Shown here piece by piece: positions 10,678 to 22,316 of a DNA stretch of 64,000 nucleotides; within the stretch, counting starts at the first letter, position 1; every line of letters starts with the position of its first letter. A model generated the notes under the pieces. That model was not told the origin of the DNA. It did not search any database and saw nothing but the letters and a program-made list of their open reading frames with translations. Made by a program: the position numbers and the translations under genes. This stretch comes from Chrysogorgia sp. JL179-B06 (Eukaryota > Cnidaria > Anthozoa > Scleralcyonacea > Chrysogorgiidae): contig JAYKKM010000144.1 in assembly GCA_035772405.1 (NCBI GenBank), positions 964,501 through 1,028,500 on the forward strand. The letters are read 5' to 3'.

Positions 10678-10760
10678 ATATTGAGAGCACATCATTGGTG
10701 CTTCAATCATGTTTAAAAGAGAGGGCCACGTCAAAGGACCTCTTTTTCATGTTGTGCACA
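10678..10760 (+). CDS. Penultimate exon of an unidentified nested gene
   Basis: The exon is 83 bases with acceptor CTTATTTTACAG and donor TGCACA/GTACGT. After two bases completing a codon, the frame reads IESTSLVLQSCLKERATSKD and on to LCT, leaving in phase 0. The next exon at 10928 begins in phase 0, so the pair is consistent. I do not recognise the family. It is nested on the strand opposite the MAM/EGF gene. Earlier exons were not found with confidence; a possible KPPKGGCRKAYLGRVIAAT segment before a GTGAGT at about 9643 could be one. Confidence 0.5.
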
Positions 10761-10927
10761 GTACGTATATTTTGACGTTACATCATGTGATAGATTCATG
10801 TTTAAAAAAATTAACAGTGTGCACTCGACGTAAACTCAGTGCACAGGCGTATAGGTCTCACAAAATTAAGGGGCTAAGGTTCGATTTTCAAACCTATATA
10901 GATTAATATCAAAATGAATACTTTTAG

Positions 10928-11215
10928 GATGACGACGCCATTGATGAAGAAGTGAGAAAGTCAACATATCCACGAATCGTAGCGTCTGGAGACCTTACAT
11001 CCTTGAACCCACTTTACATTGCTGCTGAGGGGCAAATCTATTTGAGTTTTGCAGCCATGCTTATTGCCACATTTTATGTCCTCAATATGGAGTACAATCA
11101 AGGAGTCTCAAATATATATGCATTCCTGGAAGCTGTCACCTTGGACAGCAGGAGATGCCAAGAAAAAATCTCTGTTCAGAAACTACTCAGTGAGCTTGGA
11201 CTCCAATCTAAATAA
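10928..11215 (+). CDS. Terminal exon of the unidentified nested gene
   Basis: The acceptor is ATACTTTTAG at 10927 and the frame is open to the TAA at 11213-11215. It starts with an acidic stretch (DDDAIDEE), then TYPRIVASGDL, a hydrophobic LSFAAMLIATFYVLNM segment and a charged tail. The hydrophobic part alternates with polar residues and looks like a buried domain core rather than a membrane anchor. Similar C-terminal stretches occur, as far as I know, in uncharacterised multi-copy animal proteins, but I cannot name the family. Single-copy gene, retained paralogue or pseudogene cannot be told apart. Confidence 0.5.
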   Translation, partial: DDDAIDEEVRKSTYPRIVASGDLTSLNPLYIAAEGQIYLSFAAMLIATFYVLNMEYNQGVSNIYAFLEAVTLDSRRCQEKISVQKLLSELGLQSK

Positions 11216-11369
11216 TATACTAAGTATATATTTGGATAAACATTTCGTTTATATACATTAATGCATGCATAATATATTGTTAAAGGATATTTCTTGTGGA
11301 AGAATAATTTAATAATAATCAATCATGCAGAACCTATTTCCCTTCTCTTTTGTGTGTATTAATGTGCAT

Positions 11370-11775
11370 GGTTGAAAGTGTTAAATCAACTCCTTAAACT
11401 GATGTTAGTTTAGCACCAGGAAAGGTGTTGCTTTAGCACTGTCAATTAAGTGTTATTTTAGCGCTACACTATAAGTGTTAAATCAACTCTTAAAACTGGT
11501 GTCACATTAGCACCTAAAAGTGGTTTTACTTTAACCCTAAAAACCAGTGCTATTTTAGCACCACATAACAGGTGTTAAATTAACCCCACAAACCAGTGCT
11601 AATGTAACACCAAAAATAGGTGTTGTTTTAGCACCATATCTAGTGTTAAATCAACACCATCAATAGTGGTGTTAAAATAGCACCAAAAAATAGTGTCATT
11701 TTTTACCTAATTTTTTAGCACCACTTTTTGGTGTTAAATTGACACCCTAAAATTAACAGTGTATTGAGATTGCCA
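11370..11775. repeat. Palindromic-unit array A (GGTGTTAAATTAACACC type)
   Basis: About twenty degenerate units of roughly 18-20 bases alternate GTGTTAAAT and TAGCACC-like halves, so each unit reads nearly the same on both strands. The array ends with AAAATTAACAGTGTA. Arrays B, C and D (20.2, 24.5 and 57.7 kb) have different core words but a similar end. Confidence 0.7.
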
Positions 11776-12357
11776 ACAATTTTAGTTGGAGTATCTCCTT
11801 GAGATCTGTGTACAGTCTGCAGTGCAGGAAATTGCTTTCTTACTGCACGTGCTGCTTTGTTTTTATCAACACAAAAGTGGACAGTTATTGGTTTAATTGC
11901 ATGGTGTCCATGTACTTTGGATTCCTTGTATGTAAATATGTCTGTTTTCTTGTTTTGATTTTTACCAACATTGTCCTAATCAAACTCTAGCCAGTAATTT
12001 AATAACACTGCTAGTCAGTTCTTACATTTAATGCACTTTCTGTTCATTGTGTTTCTCAGTTTCATATTTGGTATTTAGCTCAATATTTTGCCTCTTAGTT
12101 CGGCAGAATTAGCTCCAATAACACTGTCTTGTGCCTTAATGGAATATTTATTACCTGTACATCTTTCATAAGTTGTTTTATTATACTCATCAGTTTTTAA
12201 TAATACCTGTAAATGCATCTTTTGGACAATTTAAATCATCAAATCATCTTTCTTTGAGTTTGGAAATATAATTTGAAAAGAAATGTCGTATATATGGGCA
12301 AAATTATAGGAGAAACACCATGGGTTGTCTACCAAACTTCTTAGCTTAAAATATGCA
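11776..12357. other. No gene recognised
   Basis: AT-rich intron sequence between two repeat elements. Confidence 0.5.
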
Positions 12358-13302
12358 CCAAGATAGTACGGCAGAGGTATAAAATTCAGACCAGACAATG
12401 CAGAATAGAAAATGCAGACTGGGAAAATGCAGACTATATATATCGCGCGTATGCTATGTGTATACTTTCATTACTTCTCGTATGATATACGCGTGTACAT
12501 TTTTTGTATTTTGGGGCATGGTTCAACCGCACGTTAACGAGTTCTGTATTATAACGAGGCTCCACTCTAGTTAACAATAAAATGTTTTGTGATGTATGCA
12601 TGGATAATTGTTTTAGTCCTTTTATTTTTATTTGTTCCGGACAGCAGCAACAGCATGCAGTGAAACCTCTGCATCATAATACTTCGACACTGATGCAAAC
12701 TCGATAAATTACAGTGTAGAAAAATAAACTTTATTTAACTCTGATAGATCAAAATCTAAGTTTGATGGATTTTAAACTAATTATTCATAATGTGGGATAT
12801 ACCCCAGTTGGGATTAAAGAAATACCTAATGGTTTTCCTTGTTTGGATACTGTGATCCAAGCACGCGCGAAGTTGCAAGACTGGGGAATAGCGTAAAAAA
12901 CACGAGCCGCTAGGTGAGTGTTTTTTAGCTTTTCGAAAGTCGAGTAACTTCCCAAGTATTTGGATCACAGTATCCAAACAAAAAAAATCATTGGGTATTT
13001 ATTTTCTAAAATAATACAAGAAAACGAGCGCAAAACGTAAGGAAATTTTTGACGGGAAATTTCCGTGTTTGGATGGCTTGATCCAAACACGGGTATTGAC
13101 CAATCAGAGCCTGCGTAGCGTACATGTTATTTTATAAACCAGGTTATTTCATAAATACTGGCATCCAAAGAGGATACCATAAAATATCTAATCTTGAACC
13201 CTAATTTTTCTAGTTTGCATTTTCCTAGTTTGTATTTTCCCGGTTTGCATTTTCTGGTCTGCATTTTCTGGTCTGCATTTTATACCTGCCGCCAAGATAG
13301 TA
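12358..13302. mobile_element. Non-autonomous Mutator-like DNA transposon
   Basis: The element 12369-13291 (923 bases) is flanked on both sides by CCAAGATAGTA, an 11-bp direct repeat that fits a 9-11-bp target duplication. Ends are CGGCAG(A)GGTATAAAA and complement. Subterminal copies of AAAATGCAGAC point inward at both ends, two or three per side. There is no transposase frame. The class call rests on target-site length and is therefore tentative. Confidence 0.65.
12820..13003. mobile_element. MITE nested in the Mutator-like element
   Basis: Inverted repeats of about 40 bases include the perfect GTTTGGATACTGTGATCCAA. The spacer holds the CACGAGCCGC-type stem seen in other short palindromic elements here. 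Related GTTTGGAT/ATCCAAAC pairs occur at 13070-13100 and 50297-50397. Confidence 0.75.
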
Positions 13303-13850
13303 TGTGTTCGCATGATATTTTCTCATTTTACCATCAACCGATCAATAAATAGCTTAATAATATATCTTAGTAAATAGCTTAATAATATATCCATGTATAC
13401 AAGTTGTCTTACCTCAACAAGGCAATCTTGTCTCCGTCGATGAATCTTCGCTAAAATCGCTTTTAAACAACTATTTACTCTTGGTTCAACTGCGAACTCT
13501 CGAAATTAGCGTCACTTTATGAAATCCTAATATTTCATGGCCCAAAGCGACATTTTTACGTCACTTTGATTGATCTGCCTTCACCCCATGGCGGAAGGTG
13601 ATGGGGGGGGGGGGGGGGGGGGGAGGGGAGGACAGAGTATGCTTTCGCAGACTAACGCAAAATAGACTTATGATCGACTTGTGATGTATGCCGACGACTG
13701 TTAATTCTGAAAGCCTGCAAATGCTAACACCTGATTTTCCTTCTGACCCTCGTGCCCTTGGTTCGCACAAACATAAAAACATAGTCAATTAAGTACAACC
13801 TGGGTCGTGACATAGCGGAGATCTGGTTCCCAGTCTCCGCAAAAAGTGAC
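13303..13850. other. Intron with poly(G) run
   Basis: The only notable feature is a G run at about 13603-13623 followed by a G-rich patch. The open frames are shadows of it. Confidence 0.6.
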
Positions 13851-14805
13851 TGCCCCAACCGAGAATCGAACCCTGGTCTCCGAATCAACGTTTCGGCGCT
13901 CTGACCTTTGAGTTAATGAGACACGGTAAGAACATATATGTATTTGACAATATTAAATCCTCTCATATATCAATTAATTATTATTAAAGCCCTCTGTATA
14001 CAAGAAGTTGTGTATCGCTTCGCTACTTTGGGAAGTGCGCTCGATAGGCCTTTCTCCACATTATGGTTAGATGCGATGTCTGCCTGTTGGTGCTAAGTGA
14101 AAGCGGCGAATTTAATATGTATATGGAAAAATCACTGACTGTTCTGACCGTGTCTCATTAGCTTAAAGGTCAGAGCACCGAAACGTTGATTCGGAGACCA
14201 GGGTTCGATTCCCGGTTGGGGCAGTCACTTTTTCCATAACATATGTATTTGACAATATTAAATCCTCTCATATATCAATTAATTATTTTTAAAGCCCTCT
14301 TTATACAAGAAGTTGTGTATCCCTTCACTGCATTAGGAAGTGCTCTCGAGAGGCCTTTCTCCACATTATAGTTACATGCGATGTCAGCCTGTTGGTGTTA
14401 AGTGAAAGCGGCGAATTTAATATGTAAATGGTGAAAAATCACTGACTGTTCTGACCGTGTCTCATTAGCTCAAAGGTCAGAGCGCCGAAACGTTGATTCG
14501 GAAAACATGGTTCGATTCCCGGTTGAGGCAGTCACTTTTTCCATATATGTATTTGACAATATTAAATCCTCTCATATATCAATTAATTATTATTAAAGCC
14601 CTCTGTATATAAGAAGTTGTATATCGCTTCGCTACTTTGGGAAGTGCTTTCGAGAGGCCTTTCTCCACATTATGGTTAGATGCGATGTCAGCCTGTTGGT
14701 GTTAAGTGAAAGCGGCGAATTTAATATGTATATGGAAAAATCACTGACTGTTCTGACCGTGTCTCATTAGCTCAAAGGTCAGAGCGCCGAAACGTTGATA
14801 TAAAT
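13851..14805. mobile_element. Array of tRNA-derived SINE family 1
   Basis: A tRNA-like head on the minus strand (13851-13922) abuts three head-to-tail plus-strand units of about 300 bases. Their tRNA-like parts are at 14152-14223, 14459-14530 and 14761-14800, the last truncated. Each has the A-box-like TAGCTCAAAGGTCAGAGC and B box GGTTCGATTCC. The body between heads is the same ATTTGACAATATTAAATCC sequence as at 7.3 and 15.9 kb. The anticodon loop reads ACGTTGA, so an Asn-type (GTT) anticodon but with C at position 33. Confidence 0.75.
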
Positions 14806-14934
14806 ATATATAAATATATGATTTATATGAGTATATATATGATTCATATGAGTATCGCTATATATATATATAACTAAGTTAAAAATCTTTAAGGATTTCG
14901 ACTATACAGTCATCTTTAGGGTAAAAATACAAAC

Positions 14935-15680
14935 TGCCGTTTGCAGATTTTACATGGACAAATCATATTGAATATATTATTAGTAAAGTTAATCAAAGGC
15001 TTGGTCTCCTTAGACGGATTAAGCATTTACTACCACTTAAATCACGCCTTCTTTTTTATATTAGCCTTGTTCTCCCTTTATTTGATTATTCAGATATTGT
15101 CTGGGGAGACAAACATACATATACATAACTATTATGTCTAGCTTGCAGATCCTACAAAATAAGGCTGCTAAAATAATCTTAGACAGACCACTATATACAT
15201 CCGCCACAAAGCCACCATAAAGTGGGTATCTCTAGAAAAAAGACGGTTTATGAGAAGATGCTTGTATATATAAGTGCTTGAATGGTCTGGTAGAGCACCA
15301 CATCAGTTTATTAGAACACGAAGATCAACATAATTACAACACACGCAACAAGGATAAGCTTAGTTTGCCAAGCACAAGAAGGAACTGGGGAAAACAGAGG
15401 ACAGCTTACCACGCAGTTAAAGACTACAACACACTTAGTGAGGACATTAGAAATTCGCAAAACATGCACAGTTTTAAACGTAGTATTTTAGATTTTTAAT
15501 GTAGTTTTATACTTCATAGTTTTATGTTTTTTAACATTATCTATTTACAATTAGTAATTTATATATATTAATATATATATTCATATTTTTATCATTCTTT
15601 CATAAGAGGTCCTTTTTGAAAATCATGTAAATGAAAAAGTTTCCTCAATAAAGATTATTATTATTATTATTATTGGAGTA
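14935..15680 (+). mobile_element. CR1-like LINE 3' fragment
   Basis: Broken frames cover the ORF2 C-terminal region: DFTWTNHIEYIISKVNQRLG, LLRRIKHLLP, FDYSDIVWGD, then NYNTRNKDKLSLPSTRRNWG and HSFKRSILDF-stop at 15499. A UTR and an (ATT)n tail at about 15655-15675 follow. Several frameshifts are present. The RT domain is absent, so it is 5'-truncated. Confidence 0.8.
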
Positions 15681-15733
15681 TGGTCTGCATTTCTTAATGA
15701 TTTTCCATCTTATTGAGTGTCGGGTGTTCGAAA

Positions 15734-16214
<481 letters not shown>

Positions 16215-16219
16215 GTATA

Positions 16220-16380
16220 TATAGGTAATATTTGGCATTTCACTCAATCAAACTACATGTTGAAAGGATTTATGGTGAAGGAAAATTTCGAGTGTTGGAA
16301 TACATACATTTTAAGACCAAACCGGGACCAGTTGCGAAAAACGCAACTTCAAGGCCTTCCGGCTGGAAATGAATATATAT
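16220..16380. repeat. Dispersed repeat, family of 9.9 and 10.1 kb
   Basis: Begins AATATTTGGCATTTCACT and includes ACCAGTTGCGAAAAACGC, matching the pair at 9860-10250. Confidence 0.5.
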
Positions 16381-16394
16381 ACAGGTAAGCCTTA

Positions 16395-16490
16395 TTTATT
16401 TTTATTTCATCTCGTCTTACTCTGATGAAGGGCTCCGCTCGAAACGTCAGTATTTCGTCACAAAAATCTTGGCAGGTTACCACCAATTCA
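16395..16490 (+). ncRNA. Hammerhead ribozyme-like motif, copy 3
   Basis: CTGATGA is at 16422-16428, helix II GGGC/GCTC, GAAAC at 16441-16445, helix III ACG/CGT, and the GTC triplet ends at 16459. The flank TTGGCAGGTTACCACC matches the trailing flank of copies 1 and 2, so it is a truncated copy of the same repeat. Confidence 0.5.
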
Positions 16491-16592
16491 CAAAAGAAAA
16501 TAGTTCTTTTGTAATAATTTGTGAGTCAAATTTGGTTTGTTTGTCCGCATTTTGAGCTATTAATAGCAACCGCTTAAAGGTCTATTAGTGCA

Positions 16593-17050
16593 GGCCCAAA
16601 GCAAAAATATATAAAAATATGTATTAAAAATACAATAGCTAAGAACAACAAGAGATAGTGTTAATAAGGCTGCGCGCAATATTGCATTTTAGACAGATTG
16701 ATTTCGATGTCCGAGAGTCTTCATGATCATAATTTAATAGAGCAGTATTATAGTATTCCAAGGTTTAGTATTATAGTATTTTTATTTAGTAGTTTTTATT
16801 TATTTTAATTTTATTATCTTTGCCAAAAATTACAGTAGATGAGGGGAAAAAAAGGAAGTAAATTGAGTAATAGTGGCAGGGGATCTGCAACAGCGTAATT
16901 CGATTACTGCGGGCCCAAAGGGAAAATATATAAAAATATGTGGTAAAAATACAATAGCAAAGAACAACAAGAGATAGTGGTAATAAAGCTGCGCGCAATA
17001 TTACATTTTAGACAGAGTTGATTTTTGATCATAATTTAATAAAGCAATAT
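16593..17050. repeat. Tandem duplication, period about 316
   Basis: The blocks from 16593 and from 16909 share CCCAAAG, AAATATATAAAAATATGT and GAACAACAAGAGATAGTG, then GCTGCGCGCAATATT. The second copy runs into the minus-strand LINE end. Confidence 0.6.
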
Positions 17051-17256
17051 TATACAATTCCAATACACTAGAATTTAAAAAGGTAACGGAGTTGATTTTT
17101 TACGTAAAGTGATGGGAATAATGTTCCAAATTCTACAAGCTCGAATCATAAATGAATCTTGAAATGTTTTAGTTCGACATAATGGTTGTTCAAAGGTTAC
17201 ACGTCATCAGGAACTGATGAACGAGTTACAGTATAACACTTCGTGCATCGATAAAC

Positions 17257-17257
17257 T

Positions 17258-17310
<53 letters not shown>

Positions 17311-17357
17311 CCAACCAACGAATCCGTCCGTCCGTCCGTCCATTCATCCATCCATCC

Positions 17358-17388
<31 letters not shown>

Positions 17389-17390
17389 CT
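17257..17390. repeat. (CAAT)n, then (CCGT)n, (CCAT)n, (CAAT)n
   Basis: Compound tetranucleotide microsatellite that changes unit twice and returns to CAAT. Confidence 0.95.
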
Positions 17391-17689
17391 TCTGCACTAC
17401 AATAATCCAAATATGGCAGAACTAAAGCATTATACATAATATATAAATAATATAATATATTATATTTCGTAGGGAATAAGATGTCTTACTCTCCTCAATA
17501 CGCGTATTCCCCTTGAAGACTTCTTTGAAATTTTATCCACTTGATCTTTCCAGGTAAGGGATTGATCAATCACAACCCCAGAAAAAAACTCGTTTAACAG
17601 GTTTTTGATCAGCTAGTATTTGAAAGGGATACTAAAGATTTCTTATTTTATTATCACCAGCTAACATCATATATTTTGTTTTAATAACA

Positions 17690-18110
17690 TTTCAAAAACT
17701 CATTAATATTCATTAACCAAATTGTCCAATCACATTTCCGTATTTAGTCACGCGCAAGGCTTTTATACCTGATAAAAGCCATGAATACTAATCAGCATGA
17801 AAATTATATAAAGTCTTTACGAACTTTATATAAAATTCCTGCTAATTTGCATTTCATACATCAACTCAAAGACCATATTTGCATACCCAACTATGCGAAT
17901 CGAAAACAAATCGATTTACATTGTTCTAAATTAACCCAATTTACCTCTAATAGAAACCAGTGCACTCCCTAGTGATTACAATCAATTGTTTTTGAAGCTA
18001 TTTAAAACACTCGAACTCGCGTTTTTTCATATCTAAAATGCTCGCGCTGTGCGCTCGCATTTTAAATATGATAAACGCTCCTTCTCGTGTTTTAAATACT
18101 ACTTAAGCTT
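17690..18110. mobile_element. Palindromic MITE-like insert
   Basis: Starts AAAACTCATTAATATTCAT and contains ACGCGCAAGGCTTTTATACCTG and a hairpin around 18030-18075 (ATCTAAAATGCTCGCGCTG and near complement). A related element is at 44150-44430. It interrupts the minus-strand LINE. Confidence 0.45.
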
Positions 18111-18564
18111 AGTTTATTAACTATTAACCAAGGTAATATGTATTTCACGCAAATCGTGATTCATTTGTTGTTCTAAGACTCTCATTTGCATTTGCAATAG
18201 TTAAACTGGTATCATCTGCATACATACGTACTTTAGAGTTCATAAGCTGGCAGATCATTTATATAAATAATTAAAAGCAAAGGCCCAGGGATAGATCATT
18301 GGGGAAAATTCCGCATTTAATTCAATTAAACTCCAATATATATATGTAAAAATTGTATTCTTGTAGACAAGAATTCCGATAGAAAATATATTTGTTGCAT
18401 AAATTCAAACTAGGTTTTGCTTTCATCCCAACTATATTATTTTCGTTTTTCAGCAACATACATACAGGTAGTATATACGGTGGAAATATAAAGTAATAAA
18501 ACAAATTAAAATAAGTAAATAACTGGGGAGATACTGTATTTCGCGTTTATACGTAAGCTCTTAC

Positions 18565-18809
18565 CTGATATGCACCATGATAAGTAATTGGTACCATTGC
18601 AAATTTCCAAAGGTTTATGTTTATTCCAGACAACTGCCAAACTATTGTTGAGATGGAAGAGTTGACTGACCTCAAAAGGACATTCAAGGTTCCCATATCA
18701 GTGCCATACATATGATAATAAAAGTTAAGACATGAATGATTTGCTTTATTGTCGTGGATCACAGGAGACACCAACCAAGCATTATCTTGTGGAAAGTGCC
18801 CGGAAACTT
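18565..18809 (-). CDS. MAM domain central exon
   Basis: The exon is 245 bases, phase 1 in and phase 0 out. The acceptor is TTTACACAG before 18809 and the donor is TATCAG/GTAAGAGC after 18565. It reads VSGHFPQDNAWLVSPVI, then CLNFYYHMYGTDMGTLNV, then a VWQLSG-type segment and ends at GAYQ. This is the core of a MAM domain: the SP motif, the Cys before FYYHMYG, and the final beta strands before the IIFEG exon. No stops or shifts. It lies between introns of about 15 and 26 kb. Confidence 0.9.
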
Positions 18810-19460
18810 CTGTGTAAACATAGAAACCTAAATAAGCAACAGAAAGAAAGTTTCATTTTATTTACTAGTAGAACCGAAAATGAAAAGATTTATAATTATT
18901 TCTACAAGGTCCCAGATAATGTAACATGCAAAAACCTTTTTATTATTACATTATAACATTATTTATTATCATGCTACTTTGAATGCTTTGTATCTTGCTC
19001 AAATTTATTAATTGCGTTTCCTTGTTTAGTCCCCATCGCGTGTTTATATGTCAATCATATTAATTAATTCCTATCAGGCTGAAACACATCCAAAATTGAA
19101 ACACATCTTTGTTCTCTTTATATCGCTGGAAATAACCAGATCGTCTTGATGTTTTCGGATCATTGACGATCATTACTCGTGATTCATGACGAAGTGGTCA
19201 ATGGAAGATTTGTGATCTGATTGCCGATTAATTTCAAAACACATAAACATGTTTTTACGAAGCGTATTCACGTTTGCGTAGCAGAATAAACATGTATGTT
19301 ATGTACTTTGACTGGGTAATTCCAAATCTGTTTTTGGTATTGAGATCGAGTAAATATTAACTGAGATAACGTTCAAAAATATAGAACGAGCGGCTTTCTG
19401 GATTTTCTGATTACCGATTAATTTTCCAAATAAGATTTCAGAATTGAAATCGGTTAAATA
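18810..19460. other. No gene recognised
   Basis: Intron sequence. A diverged internal duplication is suggested by TTCTGATTACCGATTAATTT near 19400 and TCTGATTGCCGATTAATTTC near 19215, each followed by a TTGAGATCGAG or ATTGATCGAG block. Confidence 0.4.
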
Positions 19461-19961
19461 TTGATCGAGATAACGTTTAAAATCTACAATGAAACAGCCT
19501 TCCGATTTGTAATCAACAAATACAGGGTGTGCGAGGTCTGGAGACTATGCCTATTTTGGTATTGTGGAATGAAATCTAGCTGTCAGTTCTTTTGCTCCGA
19601 GGAAGACTGTTATATGTTCGGGAAAGCTGTAGACTCCTTCCGAACGAGTGGCTGTATACATCCAGTGTGTGCTACCCATCAAATATTGACAAAGATGCGA
19701 ATGGTTAAAGATAAGATGAAAGAAAGTTATGGAAGACCGTACTTCGTTTGTTCAGATAGAGAAAATCCTTGTTCGTTTTGGCAATGGGGAGATATCTTTG
19801 AGAACCCCAAACCGTTATGTAAACATGGAATGGTTTGTCGTATCCGTAAAGTCAAGAAAGATGGTATCAACCAAGATCGTCTCTTTTACTGCTGTCCTAA
19901 CGAAAAAGAACATTCGTGCGGATTCTTTGAATGGAAACCTACAGAGAATTGTACAAAATAG
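19461..19961 (+). CDS. Tandem GRF zinc finger protein
   Basis: An uninterrupted 166-codon frame; the next in-frame start is about residue 37 (MKSSC). The second half holds two GRF zinc fingers. The first has C/H ligands around CATHQ, then GRPYFVCSDRENPCSFWQWG. The second is LCKHGMV, a KKDGINQDRLFYCC segment, and CGFFEW. GRF fingers bind single-stranded DNA or unusual nucleic acid structures and are found in NEIL3 (two in tandem), APEX2, topoisomerase III alpha and related proteins. The N-terminal cysteines (CQFFCSEEDC) could belong to a further finger. It stands alone without partner domains, in the large intron and on the opposite strand, so it may be an intronless gene, a retrocopy or a transposon-associated ORF. 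Confidence 0.65.
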   Translation: MIEITFKIYNETAFRFVINKYRVCEVWRLCLFWYCGMKSSCQFFCSEEDCYMFGKAVDSFRTSGCIHPVCATHQILTKMRMVKDKMKESYGRPYFVCSDRENPCSFWQWGDIFENPKPLCKHGMVCRIRKVKKDGINQDRLFYCCPNEKEHSCGFFEWKPTENCTK

Positions 19962-20207
19962 ACAAGACGCCCCTAAAAGTTAGTGCAGGATGCTTATAAC
20001 TGAGAATGACTATGTTGATGTACCCATGATAATAGCAAGATTGCCAATTGTAACTATGTTGGTTTAAATTACCTTAGATCCTTTAGAGTCGATATGAACA
20101 TCTCTATTGAGATAGTATACTAGATTGTGTATTGTCTCAGTGGGGATGTTTCAGTCGCTTAGTCTTTTCTCTGTAATACTACATCTGTAATACTGTATTT
20201 AATTTAT

Positions 20208-20418
20208 ACTCTTGTGCGGGTTAAAAATTACTCCCGCAAAAGGGGTAACCTGAAACGGAGCAAAAATTACTCCCGTTCGGGGGTAAAAGTTGGGGGGATA
20301 AAGTGATAAACGGGGGTAAAAAATAAAATGGAGTAATAATTACCCCCTTTGGAGTGTTAATATACGGGAAGCTGGAGGATAAAAGCTAGTGGGGTAAAAA
20401 TTACTCCTCTTCTCACAG
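20208..20418. repeat. Palindromic-unit array B (GGGGTAAAAATTACTCC type)
   Basis: Degenerate units such as GGGTTAAAAATTACTCCCG and GGAGTAATAATTACCCC read similarly on both strands. The right end is TTCTCACAGTTGTA, resembling the CAGTGTA ends of arrays A and C. Confidence 0.65.
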
Positions 20419-22316
20419 TTGTATAATAAGATCTTAAGATGGCATCGTAATGGCGACTTTCGTCGGATCAAGTTTTGATTCAGACATTGTCAACTCCATC
20501 GATATCGTGGTGACGGTTCGTGTGTTTGCGCCAAGAGTAATATCTTCTAAACGTTGCATGTCGTGCAACCGTCCGATGTCAGTGTTAGACATAAGCAGTG
20601 TTAATTCGGGTCATTACGATGGCATCTTCCGATGTGCAGTTTGAGAACTGTTGCTGAAAGGTCTTAGCCGAAATATTCCGCAGATACCACAACACCAAGG
20701 CATCTATACAGTCGTATAGTCATACGAACACGCGCACGCGTCATCACAGAGCGCTCTACCGCACTCTCCTCCGCAGAGGCTTATTGCGCTTTTTTAGAGT
20801 TCGGGTAATACAATAGGTGGGCTATTATTGGGCTGCTCTACCGCAACATATCTTAATTTTTGCGTGAATCAATTCGTATCAGTGGAACATCTGTTTGCCA
20901 TATGTTTCTATTTAAGGGTAGATCTAATTTTGTTAGATCCAACTGCCATTAATTCCTGCGACTAGAATGAATGTTTGATATGCTGCGCTATTGATTAACC
21001 AGGAATTAATATAAACAATAAAAATTGGTGCGCATTTATATGGCCTTTAGTTTTCGTATGTACAGTACATCCTCTCTTGCACTGCGAGTTTAATATTAGC
21101 GTTTCATTTTTGTCGTGATGTTGAGACAGACAACATCCTTACGCTAATTATTTATCTGATTTGGTGTATCCGCCATCAGTCACACCATGCACATATTTTT
21201 TACTAAAAACCTATTATAGTTATGAATTTATCGTGTCAAATAATATTACAATATCCTTCTGTCCTAACCAAGTATCCAATCATTTCTTCATAAATATCTT
21301 GGTGCGCAATTGTTAAACCATTTAGTCATGAAGTCCAACCCTCTTCTGTTGTATGAACCAATCGGAATGCATGAAAAGATTTGGCGCTCGATTATGATAA
21401 AAAGATATTAGAGGACGATAATCTGATCATTGTCTTTGTCACTGGAAGCCTACTAGTTGAGACGTATTGATTTGAATACCTTCTTCGAACGTGTATCGAG
21501 CTAATACAAATGTTATTACTTCGTATATATTCTTGTGTGTTCGAAATGTATATATATTATTGTGTGTGAGATTGCATGTAAGTAAAATTATAACCTCAAA
21601 GTTGTTCAAGCCGATTTTCTAACTCACGCGCGCGCGTCTCCCTTAGTTATACCATGACGCCCATGAACGTTAGCTAGCTATAACATTGCTTCTTATACTA
21701 AGTGATAAAGGCGAAAGACTATATAATAAGAATGGGTTTGTTCAGCACGGATAGCTTATCCGGCGGCCGATAAGTCATAGCGAGTGAACAGTTAATAGTT
21801 ATCCTATTGAGTCAGTTATATCCTTTTGTCCATGCTTGAACAAAATTTCATTCCCATACTGAAAAAGTCAAATATATGGAAGGCTTTCCCCCTATGTCTA
21901 TATGGATTCATTTTCAAAAAGCCGATTTAACTGCGTTAATTAGCATATTTACACGTATAAAGTAAAACTTGAAAATGATCGTTGACGTGCAGATTTCGTT
22001 TGTTACTGTTGAGACTGACAGATAGCAGTGTACATGTTTTACGAACACACATTTATTAGCGCCATTTACCGAGAGACATAAGACGCGAGTTATATTATAC
22101 CACGTTCACATAAGACGCGTTAAGACGCGTAAGATACGATAGGTAAGATACGAAACGCGCATATATAAAATGTACAAAAATATGTTCATGTGATACACAA
22201 TTAAGCAGTTTAAAACAGAAGGCATACTGCCATAAGCCCATATACTCGTAATGTAAGCAACTTCGCGTCTTCATAATTCCGTCTTCTCTCAATTCACACC
22301 GGTATGTGTGCCATGT
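20419..22316. other. About 1.9 kb with no recognised gene
   Basis: I see only short unremarkable frames and an alternating CGCGCGCG patch near 21631. One short frame at 20450-20644 (MATFVGSSFDSDIVNS) has no features that let me support it. Confidence 0.5.

Larger units (their letters stand above)
17050..18310 (-). mobile_element. CR1-like LINE fragment, minus strand, interrupted
   Basis: Minus-strand translation shows RT pieces MYADDTSLTIANANESL near 18190-18240, then GVVIDQSLTWKDQVDKIS near 17495-17580 and a C-terminal part near 17050-17200. Between them are a palindromic element (17690-18110) and a tetranucleotide repeat (17257-17390). Frames are broken throughout. Confidence 0.6.

Noticed and set aside
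13561..13788. Polyproline-containing frame
   Set aside because: It derives from the G-run at about 13603-13623 read in reverse.
14152..14530. Functional Asn tRNA genes
   Set aside because: Non-canonical C33, a T-stem mismatch, repeated SINE bodies and decayed copies indicate tRNA-derived repeats.
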